Below, in pieces: positions 36,270 to 48,284 of a stretch of 64,000 nt of DNA. The notes beneath the pieces are model-generated. The model did no database searches. It saw only the letters and a list, made by a program, of their open reading frames with translations, and was not told the origin of the DNA. The position numbers were made by a program, and so were the translations under genes. Every line of letters starts with the position of its first letter. The stretch's first letter is position 1. The stretch is from Xestospongia bergquistia. Taxonomy: Eukaryota; Porifera; Demospongiae; Haplosclerida; Petrosiidae. The stretch spans positions 4,986,301 through 5,050,300 of the forward strand of contig OZ014423.1 of assembly GCA_963965975.1 (NCBI GenBank), given 5' to 3'.

Positions 36270-37458
36270 ATCAACAGACAACTAATTACTACAGACAAGT
36301 TTTGAACATATCCTTGATTGGTAAAGCATACTATTTATTCTACATTATATCATTACAGTACAAGTAGTACTATTTCCCAAAAGGATCGTATATTATATAA
36401 ATATAGCTCTAAATGTAAACAGTAGTAAGTTAGATCAATATACCTTAAGAGTTTTAGCTAATTCTTCTCCCTCTTGATAGGACACAACTCGATCAGTTTC
36501 CAGATCAGCTTTATTAGCTACAAGTACCATTGGAAATTCTGACCTATAAGAGAAAAATGACATGTTATTGTGGTCAATGGGGAAATAATTCCAATAGGAA
36601 ACAGGTGTATGAGAACAGATATTGTTCAGTACATATTCTTAAGACAGCTGGTATAGTGTATCACTCAAAACCACTGACTGATTTAACAGTACATATTTGG
36701 TTACTGAAGTAAGACTTTCCACTTACTTGTCTTTGACTCTTAAAATTTGTTTGTGAAATTTAGGAATTTCATCAAAGCTATTTCTATCAATGATGGAGTA
36801 TACTAGTAAAAAGCCTTCTCCTGTGTGCATATACTGTTCTCTCATTGCACTGAACTCCTAAAACAAAGAAAGTGTAATGTTAAAAACACCAACTGCCAGT
36901 CATGACAATCATTTATCCATTCATCCATTCATCTCACCTCTTGTCCAGCAGTATCCAAAACTACAAGGAAAAAGAAAGAACTCAATAAATTATGTCATCA
37001 GTTATCATATAATAATATTATAATATATAATATTATACTAGCTAATCTCTTTGTAGTATAAAATTTAAAGTTACAGTGAAGACACTTTGTTGTTCTCACC
37101 TTGTCAAAGATATACAATCTTAAAATAATTAGGACACTAAACCACACCCACATACATGTATATACATTCTATTATCATGACACTAAACCACACCCATATA
37201 CATGCAACAATGACACTTACTGTCTAACACTGCTACTTCATCATCAATTACACATTGTTTACGATATGAATCTTCAATTGTAGGGTCATACTCCTCTACA
37301 AAATGACTCTACAAAGCGAGACACAAAGATCACATCAATATCACCATAGAAACCGAATTAATTACCTGTATAAATTGAATTGTTAAAGCAGATTTTCCGA
37401 CTCCACCTCCTCCAACTACTACCAGTTTATATTCTGTGAGATCTTTATTGGTTGCCAT
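36082..37458 (-). CDS. R1: Ras-family GTPase, M-Ras-like, canonical residues
   Basis: Exons (minus) 37458-37366, 37308-37221, 36960-36938, 36857-36727, 36543-36444 and 36225-36082 give 192 residues, normal Ras length. G1 GGGGVGKS, effector [10 protein letters not shown]3 DTAGQE followed by [10 protein letters not shown]4 NKAD, G5 EASAK, lysine-rich tail and CAAX CLIL (a geranylgeranylation-type ending). The segments [17 protein letters not shown] and [14 protein letters not shown] point to the M-Ras/R-Ras branch. It starts at its own ATG, with a 3' splice site 16 bases upstream, so it has a non-coding first exon. It is the only copy with classical residues at all of positions 12, 13, 59 and 61, and is the best candidate for the ancestral member. 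A (GA)n tract on the + strand forms the pyrimidine tract of its last intron. Confidence 0.88.
36231..36267. repeat. (GA)n microsatellite at a splice acceptor
   Basis: On the minus strand this is an uninterrupted CT run ending a few bases before the acceptor of the last R1 exon. Confidence 0.95.
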
Positions 37459-38020
37459 GACAGCAAGAAACCCTAAGAGAAAACAAGAAAACCAGGTAAA
37501 CTGAGTTTCATATACACAACATTATAACTAGGATTATTATTATACTTGTCTATTTTTTTCAAACCCACAGTCACTGCTCTAAACACAGATACAATTAAAT
37601 CTAATTATTTGAAGACCTTGTTTCAAGGGCTATTAATTAGCTAGTATTACTGAATATTAGTTGCCTCCGTATATACGTATTACACAACACAAACAACTAA
37701 TATTATCATATTTATAATATCACTTAGGACAAACAACACACACACAAATACTGTTAAAACTTTACTTTGAGCGATGGACTATGTTGGTCTCGCTGTCTTC
37801 TCGAAAGAACAAAACGTCTGTGTCACTTAGTGCAAGCCTAACTTCTCAAAAAAGCCAGCCCACATCACAAACATTGCTTAGCCGTATCTATTTATAGATC
37901 AAACCTGTGTTACTAAATTTAGAACAAGTCGTGTAAGCGGAAACACAAGCAAACCATGAATAATAAATATTAATTAATTAATTAATAATATTTATTATTA
38001 TGCAAAAAACAATATGTAAT
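37459..38020. other. R1 5' region and NADSYN1 3' flank
   Basis: Holds an acceptor for a presumed 5' UTR intron (about 37475), a CpG-containing stretch near 37770-37870 that may include the R1 promoter, and a near-perfect AT palindrome at about 37957-37999 between the two genes. Confidence 0.4.
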
Positions 38021-41000
38021 TCAATTTTGTTTTTTTGGACTAAATATTTTAGAGACCCAAGAAGTTTGATCATCATTAGTGGTAGGTGATAAAGATGGTT
38101 TCTTTGTCGACAATGGTTCTTCATTAGTAGAAGAAGAGGACCTTTTACGTGAGGGAAGTGGGTGTGGTTCAGTGACTAATGTAGGATGAGGAGACTCGGT
38201 AAAATGTAATGAAGTTATAGTATCCATCACCTATTTCAAAATGGATACATAGATTAGAGTGATAGACGAACATTACATTAATGGACTAACTTGATCATTA
38301 CTGGTCACAAACATATTTGTATCAGTAGGAGTGGTCACTTCATTGACCACACCCTCTTGTACTGTACCGCCAATAACTGAATTCTTAGTATCTATAGCAT
38401 TCTCTAGCTTTAATACCTAATCAGTAGAAAAAAAACACAATGAAACAAGTATTGTTAGGTATCTGAGATGCTCAAATGTTCTGATAGTCTCATCCCACAA
38501 CCCAGAAAAAATTGGAATATGGGAGACAAGACTAGTATTCTGACGACATACCTCTCTGTCAATAGCTGCAAACTGCCATTCCCATTTAGTATTATATAAA
38601 AATTGTCTCAGATCAAATCTGTTGTCATCTGGAGAATAATTCTCAGCATGAAGAGCAGGTGTAATGACGGTCATCTTGTGACGATTAATAGAATACATTC
38701 GAAAAAAATGCTTAACTTTTTCAGCAATCTAAAAATATGAATATTTATTAAAATCTTATTGTAATTGTTTTAATGATAATTTGTCAACAGTTAAAAGTTT
38801 ACTTTAGAAGTTATGTCTACAATTTTTATGTAACAAAAATACAAACAGTAACAATGGAAAACATAAATATTGTAATCACATGTAATATAGATGGCCACAC
38901 CCACCTTATTGGGTTCATATTTATATCTCCATAAATCTAATAGTTTAATGAACATGGTATATGGTCCACATTGCTGGACTTTGCGTAGTCGTCCTATATC
39001 AGAGAGTTCTTGATATGTCATTCCCATATCATCCTAATATATAAAGATAACAATGTATGAGATATAATAAGTTAGTGTACTTCATCTGTTTGTTGATAGG
39101 TATCAGTAATAGGTTCTAATTCAGCTGTTGGAACAGCAGAAATTATCCTACATAATAAACAATAGTACATAATTTAATTATATATAATAAATTAGACAAA
39201 ATGTAGTATGTAGCAGATGTAATTGATGTAAATAGTAGCATGTCTTACTCTGTTAATACTGAGTATTTTGTTTCTGCCATATATTTACAGAACCCTCTTA
39301 AATCTGTTTTACTAATACCACCAATGGGATTAATATCAGCACTGGAACAATCATACTTTGTCATGTAACCATAGAGACTAGAGAGAGGGAGACGGTCAAC
39401 ACAATCAAATGTATATTGTTTACCTCTCATCAACATTAGCTGAGCCCAATACTAAAAATGAACCGATCTTATTATCAGTCCATGGCATCAGCTGTGCAAA
39501 TAAATATGACATGACCATACGGGATCTAGCCTACATAAAATGTTTACTACAATAATTCAGACATCATATATATGTTTAATACCTGAACATTTTGTAATGC
39601 CAAGTTCTCAGTCTGGCTTCCTCCATGAACTTTGAACTTTGGTGAGAGTTGAGTTGCTCCTTCAAACACTGACAAACATCCTGTTACAACATCATCAATA
39701 ACGACAGTAAAATGTCGACTATTAAAAAACGAGTACTTTTCTATAGTTTGTATAAATAAATACCTTCCAATTTGATCAGCCAATTTTTGTGCTCTTTGTC
39801 TAGTTTTTAAAGAAGAGTTAGTAGTGCCCATGTAACATGTAGTGAACAGTTGTCTGAGAGAGAGAGAGAGAGAGAGAGAAAGATCAAAAGGTAACATAAC
39901 ATCTTACTTCACTAAATCTTTCCCTGTTGCTGGTATGGGGTCATTCTCACCTAGTCTTAATACATGGCGTAAATCACTAATAACTCGAGCATCTAAAGAA
40001 AACAGTGTATTACTTTCAACAGGTTGTTCCCTTAGCTACACCCACCTCCTCTATGACAACTTTGTATCACTATATCACACATGGACCCAACAAGACAAGC
40101 CGTTGAAGAGCTATCAATACCACCACTAAGCGGAAGGAAGAACCCAGTCATTCCACTACGTCGCAGGTAATCCCATAGCCAACATGCAGGGCCTGAAAAA
40201 CAGAATAGATATAGTTAAGTCACTTTTTATTACCTGTTATATTGTACATTCATCACCCACTTACCTAACATGATTTCCTCTTCAGGCATGAAATATTGTA
40301 ATTGTATTGGATGTGAAACAGAATCAATAGAATGATGACAAACATTTATTGGCAAATAACAACGAGGGTACGAGGGTGATGTAGCAGCTTGAGGTCCTCG
40401 GCTTCCTATAGCACCTCTAAAAGAGGTGATATCATCGAGGTCTACAGTTCCAACAGTAACTTCAACATCAGAAAGAATAAATTGTGACCCCTGAGCAACA
40501 AAATTGTCATTCAAAGCAATTAGACAACATCCGTCAAAATATAATCTGTCTCCATCACATCCTAAAAGAAATCAATTGCTTATTAAACAATTATCATTGA
40601 TGTAAATGCATTACCTAAGCAGTTAGCATATGCATAGACTCCTCCACACTTTGCAGTAGCTGACTGGATCACTTCAACACGTTTGTGTAATTTTCTCAAT
40701 TGAAAATGAGAACCAGAGCCATTGACAAAGACCTCTATCCCATCCAGTGCCATTGTTATATGAGGACTTTGTCCGCTGAAGAGTTCTTCACATATTTCAA
40801 CACCAATAACAGTATCTTTAGTTGACAATACTACATCACCAAACATTGTGGTTGTCTAATAAATAAGAATATAAAATTTCACAAACAATCAACAATGAAC
40901 AAACACAATGTATTATGTCTCACTTACTTGTCCAGTTACGTCACTGATAATATTTGGTAAAATAAATTCCTCTGTCTCTCTATTGAGAAAACAAACATTT

Positions 41001-41643
41001 TCAAGTATTTTATAATTAGCAATGTACCTAGTTTTAACCCAGGGAGTAAACCAACGTTGTTCTCTATAGTTACCATCCATTGCTAGATTCATTTTAGGAC
41101 GTATCAGTAATATTTGAGCATTGTAGAGAAGAATACGACAATTGTAACGAACACCACGATGAATAACAGGCCTAAAATAGATGGATTAATAGTTTAGTGC
41201 TTTCATCCATCCACTATTGTCTTTCCATAACTATTCCCTCACATTCCAAAATCACATATTAATCCTTCAGTATCAGATGATTTGATCAGTTCGGCTAACA
41301 CCTCCCATGAATGAGATATGGTATCATTCTCAAGAAAATGATCACCACATCCATAGCCCCTGTAATATTTTTTAATTAAATAATGAATGAATCAAGGTCT
41401 GTAGTTAAAATGTTAGGAAATTGGCATAAATTATCACCATAATATGACTCACGTGATCTCTAACTCAGGTCCTAGTCGATAAGCTGCTCCCATTTCTTTA
41501 GCATCTCTACAACCTGTACATTAGAAATTAGCCACGCCCATCATACAAAATCACTAACTTTTAATTATTCTTTCCATATTTCCCTTGAAATCCATCGCCC
41601 ATTGATTGAGAGCACAACAAGCTATTGTAAATTTACGTCCCAT
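38021..41643 (-). CDS. NADSYN1: Glutamine-dependent NAD+ synthetase
   Basis: Makes NAD+ from nicotinate adenine dinucleotide, ATP and glutamine in the cytosol, the last step of de novo and Preiss-Handler synthesis. The start is [19 protein letters not shown] at 41643. An N-terminal nitrilase-type glutaminase follows, with the Glu motif PELEITGYGCGD, Lys motif [18 protein letters not shown] and Cys motif GVEICEELF (about 40779-40806). The synthetase domain has the PP-loop PLSGGIDSS (about 40110-40130), [36 protein letters not shown] and the late segment [18 protein letters not shown]. Many short exons interrupt it. After the usual family end it carries a Ser/Thr/Pro/Lys-rich tail of roughly 100 residues, ending KKQN, which I do not recognise from animal homologues. 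It is divergent from the Bcl-2-like gene. Confidence 0.92.
39856..39880. repeat. (GA)n microsatellite at a splice acceptor
   Basis: On the minus strand it is a CT tract immediately before an NADSYN1 exon that begins QLFTTCYMG. Confidence 0.9.
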
Positions 41644-41849
41644 CTTTATAATACAGTAAATTATCAAGCAAGGATTACATATGGGTGGAGCTAAAAAGGC
41701 AACACCCACTCGGTCGTCATAATACGCTATTTAGTCTGGAGTTTCCGCCCCTCCGCCAGACTAATGCACAGCGACTCTTCTGCAGGAAGTCAACTCAGCA
41801 GCATCCTGATCACACAATCGTTAAGAGTAGAAAAGATTAAAGATTTATA
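41644..41849. promoter_or_regulatory. Bidirectional promoter, NADSYN1 / Bcl-2-like
   Basis: 206 bases separate the two ATGs. The centre (41725-41780) is GC-rich with CpGs and a CCGCCCCTCCGCC block, a candidate Sp/KLF site. No TATA box is evident. Confidence 0.5.
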
Positions 41850-42854
41850 ATGGCATCAAATGTTTTAACTGTACCTACTGTACCACTACAAGAAGACAAC
41901 TCACCCTCAGAAGATGACGAATTCATGGATATGTCTCGACGAATTGCTGGGGTCTTTGTAGAGTTGTACTTAGATGATGACTATAGGACACAAATTGACA
42001 TCTTATCAAGAAGCCCAGACGACAGTCGAGCTAAGGCCCTTCCTCTTTCAAGAAATGAAGAGGAAATATTAGCAGAAGGAGGTGGTCAAGAGAGAGATAT
42101 AGCTATTGAAGTATGTGACTTATTTTAAGTTTTGTTTACTTTTATTTTGTGCTTAGGTTGCACGTAGACTGAGAGAGTTGGGAGACAAGATTAATGATCA
42201 GATCAAAGCAGACTTGGATGAGGCATTTAAAGAGCTTTATCATGACAAATCTATTTGGGAGATTGGATATGGACAATTTCAAGTAGCCTGCCGAGGAATA
42301 TTGAGCACCTGTCAGGTATAATCCTTGTTAATACAAAACTGGTTAATTATCATATATGGATATTAAGTGCATTGGGTCTCCAAAGACTAATTTCATTTTA
42401 TTTTAGGGTGCTTTACAAACAGGATGGGACCAAATGAGTGTGGTTTATATAGTTACAAGTCGATTAGTGGGTGAGCTCCGACATCAGCAAGGAGCGAGAG
42501 GTGGTTTACGTGAAAGACAAATGCAAGGGTTTGCTGGAAACTTTATGAGAGATTATGGTCTCCAAGAATGGGTAGATCAACAGGGAGGCCTGGTAAGTAT
42601 ATACAATGTTTAGCTAGTACTTATGTAGCAATTACATGAGAACATAGTCATTATGATGTTATGTTGTTAAAGATACTTTGATGTGTGCTCACATTTCATA
42701 TCACAACTTGTAATTCTTTCAATTTTAATACTAATATTGCAAATTATACTACAATCATTAGTTGATATTTATTCCATTCCTATCATAATAGAACAATGTC
42801 TGCAATGCTCCAGCTGGTCAACAGAAAGCAGACATTAAAGAAACTGAAGTATAA
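41850..42854 (+). CDS. Bcl-2 family protein without membrane anchor
   Basis: Apoptosis regulator family. Exons 41850-42110, 42157-42315, 42407-42592 and 42792-42854 give 222 residues. A BH3-like helix VARRLRELGDKI (Leu and Gly-Asp in register) opens exon 2. GALQTGWDQMSVVYIVTSRL lies at the BH1 position but without the usual NWGR, and GLQEWVDQQGGL matches BH2. The short last exon is polar, so there is no C-terminal transmembrane anchor. It could be pro- or anti-apoptotic; the sequence alone does not decide. An acidic N-terminal 25 residues precede the fold. Confidence 0.75.
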
Positions 42855-43224
42855 ATGACCTTGACCTCTCTTTACAATAGACTTATAATAATAATGAATA
42901 ATTATTTTTAATAATGCTGTGTTGCCATCTTTAATAGAAAGTCTAGATCAGCACATTAAGAAATAGCTTAGGGTCAAATTCTGCCAACTCAACTCTGCCA
43001 CTTATGTTAATGTTAGCAAATACTGAAATCACATGTTATAGTGCTACATTATGTACAAGTTTTAGTTAGCTTTGAAGATAAGATGATGTTTTTAGCAAAA
43101 ATATAATATGTATTGCACTTAATATTATGTACATATTGAATAGAGTTATGTATGATTTACAAATGGTAGTAAAGAACTGTTTAATAACAGCATGTGTTGA
43201 ATCTGATTGATAGTACGATCTACC
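42855..43224. other. Convergent 3' flanks
   Basis: 370 bases between the stops of the Bcl-2-like and KASH5-like genes. AT-rich, with AATAAT-type sequences suitable for 3' ends; nothing else seen. Confidence 0.4.
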
Positions 43225-46200
43225 TCACACTGCAACATCTCCAGTGTGTGTATATAACAAGTGTTGACCAAATAACATATGAAGAGGAGAATGAGAACAG
43301 AGTCGTCCACCACAACGACCGAGGGTAGAATTGACACCCACCAAAACAATAATTAGTAGGAAGATAAGAATAAGAAAAAAGAGACCCCAAATACTAGTTT
43401 TAAGAATAGAATAGAGAAGATTGGCAAGTAAAGACAAACAAGTCCTGAGAGAGAGAGAGAGAGAGAGTTAATAATTATATCACAGTATACGCTATAAGAA
43501 TGATAGCAGTGACATGTACCTTTTTGGTGTAACTGGTGCAATATTATCTCTACTACAATTACAGAACAAACAGTTAATAATTGATTATAATTGATTATAA
43601 TTGGATACTTACAACACTTGTAGTCGAGAAAGTGGTCTTCTTTGATATATAACACTACATAAAGTAATAATTCAATGTTGTATGAAATAATCCTAGTCTC
43701 CTCACTTTTCTACTGGTACTTGTTGAACTCTTATACTCTCTTCTTGTACTAAGAACTGTTCTACCTTTTCTTCCTCTGAGATTGGGGTACTCTCTCGTGA
43801 TCCATCCTTAGTAGGAGTTGATTCTCTACTTTGAGGTGCTTGTATGTGTTCCAATTGTTCTCTGGTCACATGATAATCATATGATTGTAATAATTAAGAC
43901 TTACCGAAGATGAACTACTTCTGCTTGTAGGGCATGGTAGTCTGATAAGGTGGGAGGAGCAGACTCATTACTAAATCCACTATAAAAACCACTATCAGTA
44001 GGAGATGTGGCCAAAGACAATACACAATCATCTTGTTTGTTATGTAAGAGAAAGTCATCCGTTTGTATCCCAGTATTATTAGTTGACTACACAAAGAAAT
44101 AAGAGCTCAATAGAACAATAAATAAGGACTTTGTATATACAAAATTGTTATAACTGTATTACATTCTTGTGTAATAGAAACGATAATCTGTCCAAGTTGA
44201 GAAGAGCCACCCAGACATGTGAATAACTTTGCCATTTTAAATACTATACACATTATAATAACACTCAATACAAAACCTACCACTCTCCTGCAGACCAATT
44301 GATCCAGTGGGCTCAAAACAACCTCTTCTATCCCACCCTCCTCTTGACTGGTAGAACTACATGTACATACATTAATGACCACACCCACATGTTGTATACT
44401 GACCATAGTGTTCCGGTTGATGCTTCTGACGTGAGGAGCAAATGAACATCACTGGGAGCACCAACAAGAGATGACTCATCATTACCACAGATTTTATCAG
44501 TTACATGTTCCTTAGTATCCTATAGAAATGAATCATTACTAATAGTGAAAAGATTGCATTAATAAAGGGAGGTAAACCATCAAATCCCATACTTGAAAGA
44601 ATATGTGCTAGTCCATATTAGGATGTTAAAAGTTCATCCAACACAACAGATTTACATACTTACAATTCTCTCTAATTTTTCTTGGAGTTGACGACAAAGT
44701 TCTTTTAATTCTTCATTTTCTTTTTTCAAATTTTCCACTTCCTCAGCTAATTTCTGAGCTCTTTGACGATCACGTCGTTTTGTTGTTTCTAATTTACGTA
44801 GCTTTGCTTCAAACACATCATCAACATCTTCTTTAGTATTAACAAAACTTTCTGTCTTGTTTTTGTCTCCAGAACCCACACTAGTAAGTGGTGTATCAAT
44901 AAGATCAGATAATTCTTTACGCATCAAAGAAGCCTTCTCTTCAAATTTACTTTTCTAACAAAAGAGAGAGAGAATGTGATGATTATGACATGATATACTG
45001 TTTGTTTTCTTAGACAATTAGCATTAATAAACACATGACAAAAAGTAAAACATTAAAACCACCAGTTTAATGCAGCACCATTTACCCAAAGACAGTTCAA
45101 GATTTCCAATATTCATTTCAAATAACAACAATCTGATATTCTCTTCAAATGTGTGTTTCCAAATTACTAAATTATGATAATACATTCAACTCACAGACTG
45201 AGCTAGTATATCTGAAAATTCCAGTCCTTTTCCTTTTTCCTCTGCTAATGAGTCCATAATCTCTTCCATTGAAGAGTTAGCCACTGTCATAGGAGACATA
45301 CTATCAGCTATGCCACTCTGAGCCAACTCTTCATGTAGTGACGGTGCCAGAGGACGAAATGGAGTGCTAGAGCTAGGCTGTTCTGAGAGACGATTATGAA
45401 GACTACTGTTCTCAAGACGTAGCTCGTCAATAGTTTCAGTTGTATTGGTAAGTTCTTGTTGTAAACTGATTGTTTCATAATTTTGCTCGTCCAAACGAGC
45501 AGCCAGTGAAGCACATTCTTTTTCTATTTCAGCAACACGTTCCTGTAAATAGTATAGTGGTTGAGATGACTGGTAAATAATTTAGCTTACCTCTTTTTGT
45601 GAGAGTAAATGTTGTAAAGTTCTGTTTTCTTGTTCTAGGTCTTCTTTGTCAGAATGAAAAGATGTCAACTGATTTTGTAATTCACTAATTTCTGATTGTA
45701 AGCCCAGGATTTCTTGTTGCTAAGACAGACAGATACAGGCAGTAACAGTCAATACAAACCAGTAGTTTGCTTACCATTGTATCTATAATTTCTTTCAGTT
45801 CTAAAGATTGCTTTTCATCATCTATTACTAAAAGAAAAAAATTCAGATGAGATGAAATATTTTAACTAACATTTTTGAGACAATTCAGTATTTTCTTTCT
45901 TGACAATATCCAGTTGATTTAATGTCTGTTGATGACTAGAAGAAAAATACCAACAAAAATCATTTAATAGTATACCTTTTAAGTTTGACATTAAGGTCAG
46001 AATTTGTAACCTGAACTTGACGAGCAGCTTCTTCGATACCTTCCATCTGAGCCAATTAGTAATAATTACATTCACAAATGATATCCTAACCTGCTGTAAA
46101 AGGTGCTGGTTACGTTCTTGCAAACGTTTGTTATCAAGTTGAAGATCAGAGATAGTATTCATTAACTGAGTATGATCCCTAATTAAATTAAATTAATGAT

Positions 46201-46911
46201 ATTCTAATGGAGATTTGACTTACGCTTCATTTGCTGAGGATCTTCCTCCAGTTGTCTCAAAACTTTCTTGAACTAAAGGGCAGCAATGCGAAGGACACAT
46301 ACACTAACTCTGATAATTATAAACTTACACAATGAACTGCGTACACCATCTTGACTCTAAAATATAAAGCAGATATCTATAACTACATGTAAAAACTGGA
46401 CCACACCTCTTCCTCTTCTAAAGATATCTGACTAAGTTCCAGAGAATGTGCACTATTAGGGCTCTCTGATCGACTACGTACATCTCTCACCCAATTACGT
46501 ATCACATGATTATAGGAGGCCTCATCAATTTCCCCATTGACAGAATGATTAACTAACATACATCGGAGTAGATCTAAGTTATATTGTGCTTCGTGGACCT
46601 AAAATACAATATTGTAGAAAGCTAGTACAACAATGTCTTACACTTTCATCAGAGTCATAAACATCTTCGCCTTTTTGTGGGGAGTCAGGTAGCATTTGTT
46701 GAATGTAATTCACTAGTGAGTCTATATTAGCAAACCCAGTGTTGTTGATATTACATTCTTTAAAAAGTAAAGTGAATATCTCTTCTTCTTTTTTGACAGG
46801 ACTGAAGTCTTCATGTATGACGCCTTGATCAATGGAATCCTAAGACAACATAATTTACAACGTATAGTTGGCGACTTATAATCTTACTGAGAAAGAATTT
46901 CCTTCATTCAT
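43225..46911 (-). CDS. EF-hand-like, coiled-coil, tail-anchored protein (KASH5/LRMP-like)
   Basis: Starts MNEGNSFS at 46911 in a 24-base coding exon. The next two exons carry a degenerate EF-hand pair: LFKECNINNTGFANIDSLV with YIQQML, then VNGEIDEASYNHVIRNWV. Many exons (about 46160 to 44650) encode a long coiled coil rich in Glu, Gln and Leu, for example VENLKKENEELKELCRQLQE. Acidic, Ser-rich linkers follow (44500-43700). The last exon has one hydrophobic segment, IWGLFFLILIFLLIIVLVGV, and then a tail of about 35 residues. This order (EF-hand-like head, coiled coil, C-terminal anchor) is that of KASH5 and the related LRMP/IRAG proteins, which tether the nuclear envelope or ER to dynein or calcium channels. 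The tail does not end in the Pro-rich KASH consensus, so a KASH function is unproven. Head-to-head with RRP1. Confidence 0.55.
43447..43467. repeat. (GA)n microsatellite at a splice acceptor
   Basis: A CT tract on the minus strand directly before the exon encoding the membrane anchor of the KASH5-like gene. Confidence 0.9.
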
Positions 46912-47103
46912 ACTTCTAAATGACAATAAAACAATCGAGTAAGAAGACAACTGACAGCTCAAGGGTTAGGTCAGGGAGGAGCATGTGGTTAATTGAATAG
47001 CGTCGTCAATAAAATTCGATTGCCCGCCGTACTTATCTTTGATTGGTCAGTTTACGAACTGACAACTGAGCATGCGCAAAACACGTGTATTCCTGAAGAA
47101 GGT
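46912..47103. promoter_or_regulatory. Bidirectional promoter, KASH5-like / RRP1
   Basis: 192 bases between ATGs, with several factor-site candidates: an inverted CCAAT box (GATTGGTCA, 47041-47049), an NRF1-like GAGCATGCGCAAA (47068-47080) and a palindromic E-box CACGTG (47082-47087). No TATA box. Confidence 0.55.
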
Positions 47104-48284
47104 ATGGCTACACCAGAAGTTCAGTTAGCGAGAAGACTAGCTAGTAACGACTATAAGACGAGAAGAAAGGCCGAAAAAGCCTTGAAGAAATGGCTCAGTG
47201 CAAAGGCACTCAAAGGCATGAAAGAAGTAGAGATACAAAGATTATGGAAAGGCTTGTTTGCTTGTATGTTCATGAGTGACAAACCATTAGTACAGGTATA
47301 TATCTACAACCACTCTATGAACACTTTAATTATATTATTTGATTTAGGAACAGTTAGCTACAGATTTAGCATCACTGGTTCACATGTTCTCTAATTATGA
47401 GCAAGGTATTACAATATTTCACATATTCATCATATAAACTATTCTATTTATTCAGGTATGCTCTTCTGTAAGGTATTCTTTGATACTATGGCAAGGGAAT
47501 GGCATGGCATTGATCGACTAAGATTAGACAAGTATTATATGGTACATCTCTTGTTATACTAGAACTCATCTCCTTTATATCAATCAGTTCATCCGTAGGT
47601 TTGTTAAGGAATCTTTTATATATCTTCAGGCTCAAGGCTGGCCAGAAAGGTAAAGGATGCTTTCACTATAGTATAATAATTGTACTTTGTAATAGTGGAA
47701 CTCAACGATTAATGGAGGCTATTATTAGTCAACATGAAGAAGTAAGGATTTTAAGAGTATATGTACATCTCATATCACTTTCTATCACACTAAGTGTCCA
47801 GGTATCATTCATCATATTAGTGAACTATTTCTGCCAGAGATGTCAAACCTACATACAAAGGTATTATAATCTATAATACTATCTACTTGTATATCCTATC
47901 ATGTAAAGGTCTCAGAGTCAACCACGCGACTTCTATTGGAACCATGGATACAGCTGGTGGCTTCATCAAGAGAGTAAGTAGGAACGATTAATAATCACAT
48001 GACTGATAACTGATATCACATGACAGAATAACTAATATCACATGACTTGTGTTTTAGTTCTGTTCTAGTTGAATCTATTAAAACTGGCATCTTAGACAGA
48101 TTGGTACATGGTCACAAAATAAAGGTAAACATGTAAACAATACTTTGCTATGTTCATTATAATTCATTCACAGAGATTATCAATAAATTGGTCTGAATTG
48201 GACAATATGATAACAATATCGTCAAGTAAACCAGAAATACTAGCAAGAAACAGAAAAATTCTGCACCATTATTTGAAAATGTAA
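47104..48284 (+). CDS. RRP1: Ribosomal RNA processing protein 1 (RRP1/Nop52)
   Basis: Nucleolar factor needed for processing of pre-rRNA toward the large subunit. Exons 47104-47295, 47348-47405, 47456-47541, 47588-47649, 47696-47741, 47795-47860, 47909-47973, 48058-48124 and 48174-48284 give 250 residues in frame. Family signatures are QLARRLASNDYKTRRKAEK, RLWKGLFACMFMSDKPLVQ, AREWHGIDRLRLDKYYM and LQAQGWPE. Only the conserved helical N-terminal domain is present; the long basic, disordered tail of vertebrate RRP1 is missing. An upstream in-frame extension to 46993 exists, but the ATG at 47104 aligns with the family start. Confidence 0.9.
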
